Below are positions 10,170 through 20,764 of a stretch of DNA of 64,000 bases, piece by piece. Position numbers and translations under genes: made by a program. Position 1 is the stretch's first letter. The number at the start of each line of letters is the position of its first letter. The stretch is from Bombyx mori. Lineage: Eukaryota > Arthropoda > Insecta > Lepidoptera > Bombycidae. The stretch lies in assembly GCF_030269925.1 (NCBI RefSeq), contig NC_085114.1, positions 11,674,001 through 11,738,000 on the forward strand. Direction: 5' to 3'. The notes under the pieces were generated by a model. The model saw only the letters and a list, made by a program, of their open reading frames with translations. It was not told the DNA's origin and made no database searches.

Positions 10170-10499
10170 TAATAAATAAATAAATTGACCTAAATATGCC
10201 TTCATTTTGTCAAATTGTAGTCAACTGTTATTACACTCTGACACGATGTCGCGTCGCTACGTTGCAAGATTGGCTTTACTGCTCAATTTAAGTCCGTATT
10301 TTCTAAATTCACCTTTACTTGAAAACAATGTTTACGTCAGCATAACTAAGATTATGTATATTACTTCAAAGTTCTGTTTCGTGCTTTGTTTCTAACTAAA
10401 GCTTGTTTTGCTGACTGTACAAGCTTACACGGGAAAATTCTCTTTAACAATGCCGTCTCTCGTCTAATTGTACACTCATTAATACACTCTTATTCATTA

Positions 10500-10712
10500 C
10501 TAGCGACCCGCCCTCGCTTCGCTTCGGAAACACTAAAACACACATGAAACAAAAAAAAAATTAAAAAAAAATTAAAAAGAGTAGCCTATATTCATCAGGG
10601 ACAATGTCGGCTTCTAATGGAAAAAGAATTTTTCAAATCGGTCCAGTAGTTTCGGAGCCTATTCGAAACAAACAAACAAACAAATCTTTCCTCTTTATAA
10701 TATTAGTATAGA
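10500..10712 (-). mobile_element. Non-autonomous Helitron, short, Lep1-like
   Basis: Reverse orientation: CTAG at 10500-10503, followed on plus by CGACCCGCCCTCGCTTCGCT (3' hairpin region), and the 5' end as TTATAATATTAGTATAGA. Contains the TTTTTCAAATCGGTCCAGTAGT block shared with the Helitrons at 51297 and 52011. Confidence 0.8.
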
Positions 10713-10936
10713 AGTGTAAATGACTGACTCTGCTTTTGTAAGAAGAAATTTTTATTGTATTCAATTGTAGTTATCTTTCGAACTAAGCCTCCACAGGCGG
10801 ATAGCACTTTAATACCAAAATATGCTTTAGATATCTGGGATACAAAGCAACCACGCTTTCCGGTATTGCCATTCTAATAGAATTAACTCTCCTGTGTTTC
10901 AAGTTGAACATCGATATTCACACAACAGAAAAATTA

Positions 10937-11361
10937 ATTGAAGACATTACTGGATGAAGGGGTTAAGTACAATTTTTAAGATTTTTGATTTTTGACATTG
11001 ACTGAAAGTGTTATGTGCCTATAAACCATATTAGACCTTAAAACTCCAGGTTTAAAGGCTATTTTTAGAAATTGCTTGTGATGAAGGAGTTGCGTGCGAT
11101 GAAAAAATATTATCGTTTTAATAGTTGAAAGAAAGTGATATGGGCACTAAACGTATTCTTTAATTTTAAATGATTCTTAAAACAATACTCTTATTCTGTT
11201 TTTTTTTCGATTTTCTTTCTCCATATTCGAATAAAATAATAAAAATAATAGCCAAAAAACGCATAATATCTCAAAAATAAGTAACAAAAGTTTGTTACCC
11301 GTTTTCTCAAAATTAACAAATTGTATCTATCATATCCCCTTCATCCACTAATGTCTTCAAT
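10937..11361. mobile_element. MITE or foldback element with ~25-bp terminal inverted repeats
   Basis: The left end ATTGAAGACATTACTGGATG is matched by the right end CATCCACTAATGTCTTCAAT in inverted orientation with one mismatch; similarity extends to ATGAAGGGG. The interior is AT-rich with no ORF. The transposase superfamily cannot be told from these ends. Confidence 0.65.
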
Positions 11362-11400
11362 AACCAAGGTACACACCAAGTTCACCCGCTTCTCAATGTA

Positions 11401-11610
11401 TTTATATAAAAATGAATTGCTGTTCGTTAGTCTCGCTAAAACTCAAGAACGGCTGCACCGATTTGGCTAATTTTCATCTTGAATTATTTGTGGAAGTCCA
11501 GAGAAGGTTTAAAAGGTCAATAAATATGAAAATGCTCGGAATCAAATAAAAATAACAATTTTGTTTTCCTTTGATGTATTATGCATTACGAAGTCTGCCG
11601 GATCCGATAG
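11401..11610 (+). mobile_element. Helitron family A copy with internal deletion
   Basis: Has the 5' blocks (AATGAATTGCTGTTCGTTAG, CTCAAGAACGGCTGCACCG, AGTCCAGAGAAGG), then jumps from TTTTCCTTTGATGTATT to CATTACGAAGTCTGCCGGAT. The CGGACGGATTCC and ATCGATTGAGG blocks are lost and the final CTAG is degraded to GATAG. Confidence 0.8.
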
Positions 11611-12123
11611 TTTGCTATAAAAATGGAGGTATCCAAGTATAGCATACTTCAAACTAGGGCACTTCACAATATGTTCACTGCTAAATTCGAATATTGCAGT
11701 ATCCGGCCTTCAACGAGTACCCCGCCCGCATTTTATAAACGCCTCGGGATCGCCTTTTTAAAATTCAATTCGCATTTCCTTTTACGTTGTGTTCGGGTTG
11801 TTTGCATTTTTGAAATTCCGCACTGATTTATCGGAGACACTATTCGTGTTTCGTTTCATTTATTGACTCAAAAGATAAATGTAAATTATGTATTTCATAT
11901 TGCCTATCAACCACTGAAGTATGAAACCTATGGAAATGAAACGTCAACAAAAAATGCTTACCACTGTGACGTCATCTGGCCGCTAAACATGGCGGTTTTA
12001 GTGCTGCCCAGAAGATTTTAATCTTATTAGGTTTTATCGATAAACGTTCTTGGTTCATTCCATTTTAAATATTATTGAGTATTAATTGTTTGTAGAATTG
12101 ATACTTTAATAGAAAGTAAGTAT

Positions 12124-12380
12124 CGACGCTTGAAAGGCAAACGTGACTAAGCGACAATAACTGCTTTGTACATAAATGATAGGCAATAACCATATTCGAT
12201 GCGCAGAAAAAATATATTTCTAGGTCTATTAATATCATTTCAATCCTACAGCTACTGGCTAGATTCTACTACAGCTAGATTCGTTAAAATAAATTTAGTT
12301 TTCAGGTATTTCAACTTTAAATTAGTCTACTGTAAGGTTCACGCATTTTCGCTTAGTCACGTTTGCCTTTCAAGCGTCGG
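12124..12380. mobile_element. MITE with ~31-bp terminal inverted repeats
   Basis: The left end CGACGCTTGAAAGGCAAACG..GACTAAGCGA is inversely repeated at the right end TCGCTTAGTCAC..TTTCAAGCGTCG, essentially perfect over about 31 bases. A second, left-damaged copy is at 57835-58020. The ORF across the interior is incidental. Confidence 0.8.
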
Positions 12381-12399
12381 TATATTGTTATGTGCAAAG

Positions 12400-14015
12400 A
12401 TACTTTTATTTAAATATGTAAAATCTAAGACAAGTTTGTTCTTCAAATTGGCCAAGTAAACGTTTTATTTAAAGTATTATAAAGGTCTATGCTATCAACG
12501 AAACTGTTAAATGACATTTGATATGTCATTTGGGAGTGGTTATGATATGTCATAGAAGATAGATAATAACCGGGCGACTTAAAACTCAAAATCGAACTAA
12601 TACTGTAATTGTGAAAATGCTTAAAACCCCAAAAGCACAAAATTCGATAACAAAATTGGAATGATACCTTAAATTTCTGTTAAGATATTAAAATTTTCCA
12701 TCTTTTTCTAATTTATTTTTATCATTGCAAACGACATTACAATGACATGGGTTCAATAGGCTGGTGTACCAGTTGCCTTCGCTTTAGGTTAGTTACTTCT
12801 TCATTAAATTCCCTAATAAGAATTTATGCATATATAAAGCAAATTAATATTATTTTAGGTATAACTTGAAATAACACTATTTTTAGTATTATCAGTTGAT
12901 TTCATCCCGCATAAAGAATCCGATTGTGGTCTCACTATAAATATTGCGTATAGGTTACGATGTTCATCAATACATAAACAAACTTTCAGATATAGTATCC
13001 ATAGCTTAGATGTAGGATTATAATGTTTGGATTTAATTTTTTTGCTGTTCTTTTCAACGAGGTTTCTGACCCGTTTCTAAAATGCACACCGTTGGAATTC
13101 TATTCCCTTTTGTAAAGAAGTTCTATGACTCTGTTACCCATGTTCTGTCGTTTATTTTCCAATTAAAACTGTTTTTTATTATTCAGTCAAATCACTTTGC
13201 AGTATTCAAAAGGGAAAATTACAGGTTATCATTTAAGACACTAATACCGAACTAAACCTAAATAATAAACTCATATCTACGCATACCAACATTTTGGGAA
13301 AAAGCTTTACTAATATCACACGCGACCGTAGTCACTTCGGTGAGCAATCATTATCCACTATTGTTAGCAGAACAACAATTCCCAACAATCTTTACATCAG
13401 CAATTATCAATTATTAGCTTTCACATAAAAATATTATACCGGTGATGGCCCTAGAAAACCCATCAGGTACTGTCCTTCGCCCCTCCCTATAACAATCTGC
13501 GTCGTTCCGTTATTTGTGTACCAGTCGATATCGACAAGGTCAATACCATACCAATTTATTATAGAAACTTGTACACGGTATGTAAATTTCATGAAAACGG
13601 CACGGCCTGATGTTCTCGACTTTAACAACGATCATGCAATATTTGAATTTCAAAAATAGTTAAATTTCCTCAATGTATTTATTATTAAAGTTAAAATTTA
13701 TACAGTGAACGGTCCCGTATTCAAAATTTATCTAGTGTTGTAGATACCACAAATATACAAATGACATAAAAGAAACATTAGACTAGACTAGACTCCGAAA
13801 GCTGCTGAACTTAGAAAGGGAACTGAATTCGATCGATGAAATCGGACACCGTAGTAGGGTCGGGCCACTAGCCAATACTCTACACAAGAAGATCGATCAA
13901 TTATTTAGAATCGGGAATTTAATATAAGTATGTATAAACTAAATTTGAGAAAATACCAGAGTTGAAAAATCTAAGTTTATTAATCATTATGAGCTCATGA
14001 ATGGATTCGGAATCT
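12400..14015. other. Unassigned sequence left of the first LTR element
   Basis: No repeat family recognised. A minus-strand ORF at 13434-13628 (GIDLVDIDWYTNNGTTQIVI inside, 64 codons) has plausible amino-acid composition but no motif or splice site I can defend. A short hairpin (AATGACATTTGATATGTCATT) sits at about 12509-12530. Confidence 0.35.
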
Positions 14016-14019
14016 CAAG
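14016..14019. repeat. Target-site duplication CAAG, left
   Basis: CAAG immediately precedes TGTAAG of the 5' LTR and is repeated immediately after the 3' LTR at 20765-20768. A 4-bp duplication is usual for Ty3/gypsy-type integrases. Confidence 0.85.
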
Positions 14020-14308
14020 TGTAAGGTTTATTGTAAAATAATTAAAACAAAAATAATAAAATGTATCATGTTAAACTTAAGGCAATTATCGGATTGTTAA
14101 ATAGCAACACTGTTAGTGGGAGCAATGGCAGTAGTGGGGACGTGACATAATAAAAAAGGCGGTAGTCTGAAAAAACGACACAGAAATCAGTGTATTGAGT
14201 AGTGAGCAGATATCTAAGATTGTACAAGTGGAGTTACAAATAAAGAAGTATTAAGTGAACTATTGCAACCTGTGTATTTATTTACTGGCTCTGGAATATG
14301 AGCTTACA
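14020..14308 (+). repeat. 5' LTR
   Basis: TG...CA ends with a 6-bp inverted repeat (TGTAAG/CTTACA). Contains a TATA-like CATAATAAAAAAGGCGG near 14146-14162, a possible initiator ATCAGTGT about 25-30 bases later, and a polyadenylation-like AATAAAG near 14239. The U3-R-U5 order is inferred. Confidence 0.92.
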
Positions 14309-14328
14309 TCTCAGAAGAGGGATCGCCT
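14309..14328 (+). promoter_or_regulatory. Primer-binding region
   Basis: TCTCAGAAGAGGGATCGCCT begins right after the LTR. It resembles the TCAGAAGTGRGATC at the same position of the second LTR element. That motif is complementary to the 3' part of eukaryotic tRNA-Leu just inside the CCA end. The match is imperfect and primer identity is tentative. Confidence 0.45.
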
Positions 14329-14717
14329 CACGTAAGTACATTCTTGAGTTTCTTGTTAATTGGCCGTCATTTTATATTTCGAAAAAAAGTATAGAAAATG
14401 AATTAGAACCGCGCTGACTACGGAGGTAGCTTCAAAGTTTAGCCCGGAATAAAGTAATACGCCATGATTGTGGCATATAACTCAACGTTCAAATGTTTGT
14501 TGAGCTAGAATAACATTGTAATTTATGTTATTAATAACAGCGACCATATCGCATTGAGTTTTATGATGCGTGTATATATGTTGTGTACACGTATGTACAT
14601 ATTCTTTAATATCACCTTTTATTTTAGGTGTGTTAATTTGAATTAAATACTGTGTTTCAACCACGAATTCAATGTATAAAGCATAACTAGTTACGAACTT
14701 TATATAGTTCTCATTCT

Positions 14718-14882
14718 ACTAATTTTTGCTCGGTGCCCCGCTCGCATGGTCCGTCGATAAAATGCTGCCCATGCTTTTCATTGATATTTTCATTTGGGGT
14801 AGGTGAAATAATGTTGATATGGGTCCGATGACTGAGAATTTATAGACAAACAATTGTCCTCTCTCTATCATATTAGTATAGG
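14718..14882 (-). mobile_element. Decayed Helitron fragment inside the LTR element
   Basis: On plus, CTAATTTTTGCTCGGTGCCC resembles the reverse 3' end CTAGCTTTTGCCCGCG of Lep1-like Helitrons, followed by GCTCGCATGGTCC. The other end reads TATCATATTAGTATAGG, like the usual 5' terminus. Both ends carry substitutions. Confidence 0.5.
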
Positions 14883-14967
14883 TTGAACGTTGTTCATATT
14901 ATTCACGTTCAATTTAAAATAACATTTTGCAACGTCTGCAAGTTCCAGAACATGAATAGACAATCGT

Positions 14968-15363
14968 TTGATGACACCCTCGCGCAGCCGTAAAGGAAGC
15001 CGAGGTGAAGCGGGTCCCTGCCGATCTCGTACTCGCGGCAGCAGCTCTCGCACGTGCAGCCGGGCCCGGGAGCTGGAACTGTACCAAGAACGTATCCAGC
15101 GACTAGAACAAGAGCTGCAGCAAGAGCGGGAGATTTTACAGCGATGCAAGAGAAGTACACGGCGCTCTTCAACCGAGAGGCCACGTGCGACCTATCTTCG
15201 TGCAGCTACCGAGACTCGTCGAAGTGACCACGGGCGGCATGCAAACGTCAACCATGAACGCCGTGCAACACATATCAGGTCACGTAATCCTTCCTTTTCT
15301 ACTAATGATGTTTGTTGTCAAAACAATAGTCTATTAAGCACTGTCCCGAATCTCAATCGTTAG
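14968..15363 (+). pseudogene. gag-like N-terminal remnant of the LTR element
   Basis: A 131-codon frame encodes an arginine/serine-rich N-terminus, then a coiled-coil-like segment (residues about 32-60; RELELYQERIQRLEQELQQE) and another basic stretch. It is positioned between the primer-binding region and pol, as gag would be. No capsid major-homology or zinc-knuckle motif is intact in this frame. Fragments in other frames follow to about 15750. Function as gag is inferred from position and from similarity to what I recall of lepidopteran gypsy gag N-termini. Confidence 0.55.
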
Positions 15364-16094
15364 CGCAGAACACATCGATGATTAATAAAATATCACAGGA
15401 AATGTGTGGCTGAAAGAAATTAATGAAGGCGCGTCGGTTTATGGTTGGGACGATACCACCACTATACACTTTTCTACACTTACTATAAACCTCACGAACA
15501 AATTATGGCCAGTGCTTCGTAGACATGTTGAGATGAAGAAGCAAGCTTAATGAACCTATAGAGCAATACTATTATGAAAAACTGTCTCTGTTAAACCCAT
15601 GTGGTATTTCTGGTAAGCGCGCTATCGATTGCATAATTCACTGAATTTGTGACAGGACTATGAAGTCTAGTGCCTTAGCTTTGCGCTGCTCTCTTCCAGA
15701 AAGGCTTTTACAGTTTCTAATGAGTTATAGGGACACGGATAATGATCAACAACGATCGCAATTGAAAAAATAAAAATGCCTCTGACAGCGAATCAAGTTC
15801 TAAAAAGAAAAGAAAGTTTATATTAACGGTATGGTCTTTGAGTCGCTCGTGGATTTTGAAATGACCCTCATTATAATATCTATAGCGCACAGATTAGGCA
15901 AATTCATGACAATATACCAACCACCATGAAAGGCTTTGGTAATAAGCTAACGAAGTTACCCGGGAGCAAACTTCATCAACAACATCTCGAGATTGATGGC
16001 GTTCGTGCTAGCGATTTGTAGATTAATTTATGATCAGCTGTTAGATGAGTCTTTGTTAATTGGTAAATCTTTTACTAAACAACCTCATATAATC

Positions 16095-16384
16095 TCTATA
16101 TATAAAAATGAATTGCCGTTCGTTAGTCTCACTAAAACTCGAGAACGGCTGTACCGATTTGGCTAATTTCGGTCTTGAATTATTTGTGGAAGTCCAGTTA
16201 AAAGGTAGGTTTAAAAGGTAGATAAATATAGAAATGCTCGGAATTAAATAAAAATAACAATTTTGTTTTTCCTTTGATATGTCCTCCGTCGGACGGACGT
16301 TGGTTGTTTTAAGTTTATTTTATACAAAAGTTTAGGTCTTTTATTTATCGATTGAGGCACTACAAAGCATGCCGGGTCAGCTAG
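16095..16384 (+). mobile_element. Helitron family A nested in the LTR element
   Basis: TCTATATATAAAAATGAATT at the start and GCATGCCGGGTCAGCTAG at the end, with the CGGCTGTACCGATTTGGC, AAGTCCAG and CGATTGAGGCACTAC blocks. Contains a small duplication (TTAAAAGGTAGGTTTAAAAGGTAG). It separates gag-like from pol sequence. Confidence 0.87.
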
Positions 16385-16811
16385 TTTTTATAAAGATTCA
16401 ACTACTTTGAGGTTTTTAAATGTAGATTCTGAATTGCTGTTTGTTCGAGGAAAATAATAAAAATACTAAGTCACCTTCAGCTAGCTATTCGGAAGTGTCA
16501 GCGTTATATTGTGTATTAGTACAGCATATGGGTTATGTGTTAATAACTAATAGATTAGTGGCAAAATTAAACAACGAAGCCATTATTAGTGGAGGCATTT
16601 ACCTAGTTAAAAAAATGGGCAGTTATATGCAACTGTCACACCAGTATCAATACGCTGCCTATTACACGCTATTACACGAAAATAATATAATTTTTCGAAC
16701 CGAAGCGATTAAGGTTATAAATAGATTAACTAAATAATTCTCACCGATAGTTTCGAATCAGGCCCATAAGGTAATGAGTGATAACTTAATTGATAAGAAC
16801 TAGTTATTACT

Positions 16812-17440
16812 TGGTACAGCAGTCACTGAGCGAGATAAATTCTGAGAAGGATAAGGCACGCGGAAGGGTAAATGAGGTGTTGGAGGCTGGCATACTTAGG
16901 GAATCTACATCAGAATTTGTGAGTCCAATAATTCTAGTACCTACGTAAGAAAAAGGAGAATCCACAAAACAATGTCTAGACAGGTTAGAAGTTGACATTA
17001 AGCCTAAGTGTAGTTTCTTGCAGAACAACATCGAATATTTGGGTTGTGAGGTTAGTGCGGAAGGCGTTAAGCCAGGTACGACTAAAATACAGTACGTCAT
17101 TGACTTTTCGCGTCCTGGAAACTTACACGGTCTGAAGTTTTGCGTTGGTCGCACACCCCCTGAACAAACTTAATGTCTGGGAATGTTCGCAGGCACAGGA
17201 ACATGCGTTTCTAGAACTGAGAAAGTCTCGTTGATAGGCCGGTCTTAATCCAAACGCAGAACATGAGCTTCATTTAGATGCTAGCAAATTAGGAGTTGGA
17301 GGAATTCTATTACAGCGTATTCCAGGAAATTCCAACCAGTAGCATTCTACAGTCGTCAAACTTCTCCAGAAGAAAGGGTTATCCATTCATATGAACTAGA
17401 GACATTAGCTGTTATGTGTTCACGACGTCAATGTCGCGTA
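16812..17440 (+). pseudogene. Reverse transcriptase and RNase H remnants
   Basis: Translation in shifting frames gives VLEAGILRESTSEFVSPIIL (the RT N-terminal block before catalytic motifs), then after a large deletion CSFLQNNIEYLGCEVSAEG (thumb-side block after the catalytic YxDD), then RNase H pieces including LHLDASKLGVGGILLQ and HSYELETLAV. These are Ty3/gypsy-type pol blocks in the right order. The sequence holding the RT catalytic aspartates is deleted between about 16965 and 16985, and at least three frame or stop lesions follow. Non-functional. The minus-strand 115-codon ORF over it is a shadow. Confidence 0.85.
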
Positions 17441-17474
17441 ATCCTGTCCCGGAAGAAACTAATTTAACTATTGC

Positions 17475-17494
17475 ACACACACACACACACACAC
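17475..17494. repeat. (CA)n microsatellite
   Basis: About ten uninterrupted AC dinucleotides. Confidence 0.9.
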
Positions 17495-17599
17495 CGACTG
17501 TTTAACCATTAATGATGAAGACTGGTTATTAACTCTTCAGTTAGGTGACGCGGACTTAGGTAGAATCGAGACATACTTTATATATTATACTTTATATAA

Positions 17600-17840
17600 C
17601 GTCCGTCTGGTGTAGTGGTAAGTGACATGGTCACTGCACTGGGGGGGTCGCGGGTTCGAGTCCCGCAAAGGGAGGATATTTGTATGATAAATATTAATGT
17701 ATTTTCCAGGGTTATGGATGTATATTAAATGTGTGTATGTGTATAATAGGAATCTTGCATTTGTTTCCGATATCTGGTACCTATAACACAAGTTCTTTGC
17801 GAACTTATCATGGGACCAGTTAGCGTGGCGTAATTGTTAG
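17600..17840 (+). mobile_element. tRNA-derived SINE nested in the LTR element
   Basis: The head carries an A box (TGGTGTAGTGGTAAG) and B box (GGGTTCGAGTCC) with tRNA-like spacing, then a body including TTTTCCAGGGTTATGGATGT and a tail region GTACCTATAACACAAGTTC. A second copy, better preserved, is at 27087-27337 on the minus strand. Confidence 0.85.
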
Positions 17841-18048
17841 TAAAATATTTATTTATATTTATTTACTTTCAATAAAATAGACACTAAGGAACTCCAATCT
17901 ATTAAGGACTGCTTTATCATTCGCAATAATAAGCTTTTTAGGTATTTAAACAAAGTTTAAAAAGATGTTCGATGGGTGGTACTAAAAGGTACTCAATGGC
18001 AAAATTGTAAGTTGAACCATGACGAAATAGAAGAATTAGGCGGAATTA

Positions 18049-19008
18049 TTGGTTTGTGAAAATGACTCTTTTTGCGTAAGCGCGTGTATTGAGTACGCTT
18101 ACGCGAGGCATACATCACATGCACGGCAAGGATTGTTACATCCTATTTTGAAGTTCGACATTCCTTTTCACACGCTTCACCTTGATCATGTTGGGTTCTT
18201 CATAAGGTCAAAACGGGGCTATACGTACATTTTGGTTATAGCAGGTTCCTTTACAAAGTTTGTATTTATTAAATCTGTGCACGAAGGTGCAGAGCGTCAT
18301 TATATGCTTGAAGAGATATTTTATACTTTCAGTGACCCAGATAGGCACGTTAGTGATAAGGAAAGTTTTTTCACATCTCAACTATTCAAGAAATTTTGCC
18401 TTAATAAAGGTATCTAACAAATTTTAAATTCCAGTCCACGATCACAAATGGTATAACTGCATGATTTTAGATTCATTAACTGCACAAAATTTAAAAGCGA
18501 TGAGAAAGATTGGAATAAGAAGTTAGGAATAATAAATGGGGTTTAAGTAATACTGTACAGAAGACTACTGATAGGACAACAATGGAAGTCATGTTCGGTA
18601 TGAAAATGAATAGTGAAATTAATCTGGCCTTAAACGAAGAGTGCCTAGAGAGACTGACTGATCTTATTTCTATACGGAAACAAGTTAAGGAAAGGATAGA
18701 AAACAAAACATTATTACGATAGGAATAGGAAACCGGCTCGAAATTACAACAAGGGAGAACTCTTGAAAGTATTAAAATCTTCTTTTAAGAGGCACAAAGC
18801 TTGTGCCCTACTACGAAGGCACTTTCAAGAACCTTAAGTGCTAGGTGATGATCGTTATAGGATAAACTATCCCTGGATTTGAAGTGATGAAAAATAAGCG
18901 CAAAACTACTTTTGCATACGATCGTATGCAGCAATGGATACATATCGCGTCACTTGATCTTCTTATCAATGAACTTGATACTGATCACGATGCAACCGAC
19001 ACTGAATA
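18049..19008 (+). pseudogene. Integrase remnant of the LTR element
   Basis: Frame 18049-18417 encodes the integrase core with LHLDHVG (first catalytic Asp context), RSKRGYTYILVIAGSFTKFV and VSDKESFFTSQLFKKFCLNK (second catalytic Asp context). The frame breaks near 18417 and the third catalytic Glu region is not intact. Downstream, in other frames, are WGLSNTVQKTTDRTTMEVMF and ARNYNKGELLKV, then GDDRYRINY, which are the C-terminal blocks of Ty3/gypsy integrases. The remnant ends near a stop pair at about 19007. Clearly broken. Confidence 0.87.
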
Positions 19009-19159
19009 ATAGTATTAGTAATGATCGATTATAGTCTAGAATATATTACTAAGATATCAGTATTTATGAGTTAATATATGTACATAATAACAATTATCTA
19101 TACAATTAATTTGATAAAGAAATTATGCTGCAGTATTATTTTATTTACAGGTCAGGAGC

Positions 19160-19685
19160 GAGAATGGATTGGTTCGCACCTTGACCAGAAAGTCCTTGAG
19201 AATAGATTGATTCAAGGCAAAATAGGAAATACTACAGCTGAGAATTGATTGGTTCAGTTTGTGTATTTCATAAAGTCCTTGAGAATTAATTAGTACCTAC
19301 AAGGCAAACAAGAAATACTATAGCTGAGAATTGATTGGTTCAGTTACTTATATTTCATGAAGTCCTTAAGAATTGATTGGTTCAAGGCAAAACAAGAAAT
19401 GCTACAGCTGAGAATTGATTGGTTCAGTTGGTACTATTTCATAGAGAATTGATTGGTTCAGTTGGTACTATTTCATAAAATTCTTGAGAATTGATTGGTT
19501 CAAGGCAAAACAAGAAATGCTACAGCTGAGAATTGATTGGTTCAGTTGGTACTGTTTCATAAAGTTCTTGAGAATTGATTGGTTCAAAGCAAAACAAGAA
19601 ATACTACAGCTGAGAATTGATTGGTTCAGTTTGTTATATTTTATTTTGATTGGTCTAGTGTGTTTAAAGTCATTGAGAATTGACT
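19160..19685 (+). repeat. Minisatellite array A (GAGAATTGATTGGTTC-based)
   Basis: The core GAGAATTGATTGGTTC recurs about ten times, alternating with the spacers AAGGCAAAACAAGAAATGCTACAGCT and AGTT(G/T)GTACTATTTCATAAAGT. The higher-order period is roughly 85 bases. It lies between integrase and the 3' LTR. The ORF 19484-19687 is produced by the repeat. Confidence 0.92.
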
Positions 19686-20288
19686 AGTTCGAGGAAGTTT
19701 CACAACTGAGAATCGACTGGTTCGAGGAAGTTTCACAACTGAGAATCGACTGGTATGAGAAAGTTTCACAACTGAGAATCGCCTGGTACGAGGAAGTTTC
19801 ACAACTGAGAATCGACTGGTACGAGGAAGTTTCACAACTGAGAATCGACTGGTACGAGGAAGTTTCACAACTGAGAATCGACTGGTACGAGGAAGTTTCA
19901 CAACTGAGAATCGACTGGTACGAGGAAGTTTCACAACTGAGAATCGACTGGTACGAGGAAGTTTCATAGCTGAGAATCGACTGGTACGAGGAAGTTTCAC
20001 AACTGAGAATCGACTGGTACGAGGAAGTTTCACAACTGAGAATCGACTGGTACGAGGAAGTTTCACAATTGAGAACTGGTTCGAGGAAGTTTCACAACTG
20101 AGAATTGACTGGCTCGAGGAAGTTTCACAACTGAGAATTGACTGGCTCGAAGAAGTTTCACAACTGAGAATTGACTGGCTCGAGGAAGTTTCACAACTGA
20201 GAATTGACTGGCTGAGGCAGTTTCACAACTGAGAATTGACTGGCTGAGGCAGTTTCACAACTGAGAATTGACTGGCTGAGGCAGTTTA
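19686..20288 (+). repeat. Minisatellite array B (33-bp unit, about 18 copies)
   Basis: The unit is GAGGAAGTTTCACAACTGAG followed by AATCGACTGGTAC. The left-central copies are almost identical; the right end shifts to GAGAATTGACTGGCTCGAGG and then GGCTGAGGCAGTTTCACAAC variants. It shares GAGAAT(T/C)GA(T/C)TGGT with array A, so both probably grew from one seed. The 141-codon minus-strand ORF (KLPRTSRFSVV repeats) arises because 33 is a multiple of three. Confidence 0.95.
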
Positions 20289-20459
20289 ACAAATGAAAAG
20301 TCTGTTTTGAAGGAATTTACATATGTCTGTAATTTACTGTTAAATTTCATTTGGCACCAACAAAGGCACACTTCTTTGAAGGGACACCTGATGACTAATT
20401 GGGTAAATATTGGCCTAATGTAAGGTTACCACCTGGGTCATGTATGGGGACATACATGT

Positions 20460-20475
20460 TGTCAGGATGGTCGAA
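20460..20475 (+). promoter_or_regulatory. Conserved motif immediately before the 3' LTR (polypurine-tract position)
   Basis: TGTCAGGATGGTCGAA abuts the 3' LTR. The second element has TGTCAGTATGGCCG in the same place. It occupies the plus-strand primer position but is not a plain purine run. Confidence 0.6.
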
Positions 20476-20764
20476 TGTAAGGTTTATTGTAAAATAATTA
20501 AAACAAAAATAATAAAATGTATCATGTTAAACTTAAGGCAATTATCGGATTGTTAAATAGCAACACTGTTAGTGGGAGCAATGGCAGTAGTGGGGACGTG
20601 ACATAATAAAAAAGGCGGTAGTCTGAAAAAACGACACAGAAATCAGTGTATTGAGTAGTGAGCAGATATCTAAGATTGTACAAGTGGAGTTACAAATAAA
20701 GAAGTATTAAGTGAACTATTGCAACCTGTGTATTTATTTACTGGCTCTGGAATATGAGCTTACA
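20476..20764 (+). repeat. 3' LTR
   Basis: 289 bases, identical by eye to 14020-14308, bounded by TGTAAG and CTTACA and followed by the CAAG duplication at 20765-20768. Confidence 0.92.

Larger units (their letters stand above)
14020..20764 (+). mobile_element. LTR retrotransposon, Ty3/gypsy-type, coding-dead, 6745 bp
   Basis: Two 289-bp LTRs (14020-14308 and 20476-20764) look identical base for base and are bounded by TGTAAG...CTTACA. A CAAG duplication flanks the whole. In order inside: primer-binding region, a Helitron fragment, gag-like coding, a Helitron insertion, reverse transcriptase and RNase H remnants, a (CA)n run, a tRNA-derived SINE, integrase remnants, two minisatellite arrays, and the 3' LTR. 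The pol frame is broken many times and the core of reverse transcriptase, including the catalytic aspartates, is missing. Identical LTRs with a ruined pol mean that this copy must have been mobilised recently by enzymes supplied in trans. Confidence 0.92.

Noticed and set aside
17601..17672. tRNA gene, from A and B boxes and a GGGTTCGAGTCC loop
   Set aside because: The tRNA-like head continues into a dispersed body repeated at 27087-27337, so it is a SINE. The same reasoning applies to 27265-27337, 42739-42812 and the Bm1 heads at 4650, 9064, 25250 and 61985.
19686..20288. CRISPR array
   Set aside because: The 33-bp units are contiguous with no unique spacers, lie inside a eukaryotic LTR element, and no cas genes exist here.
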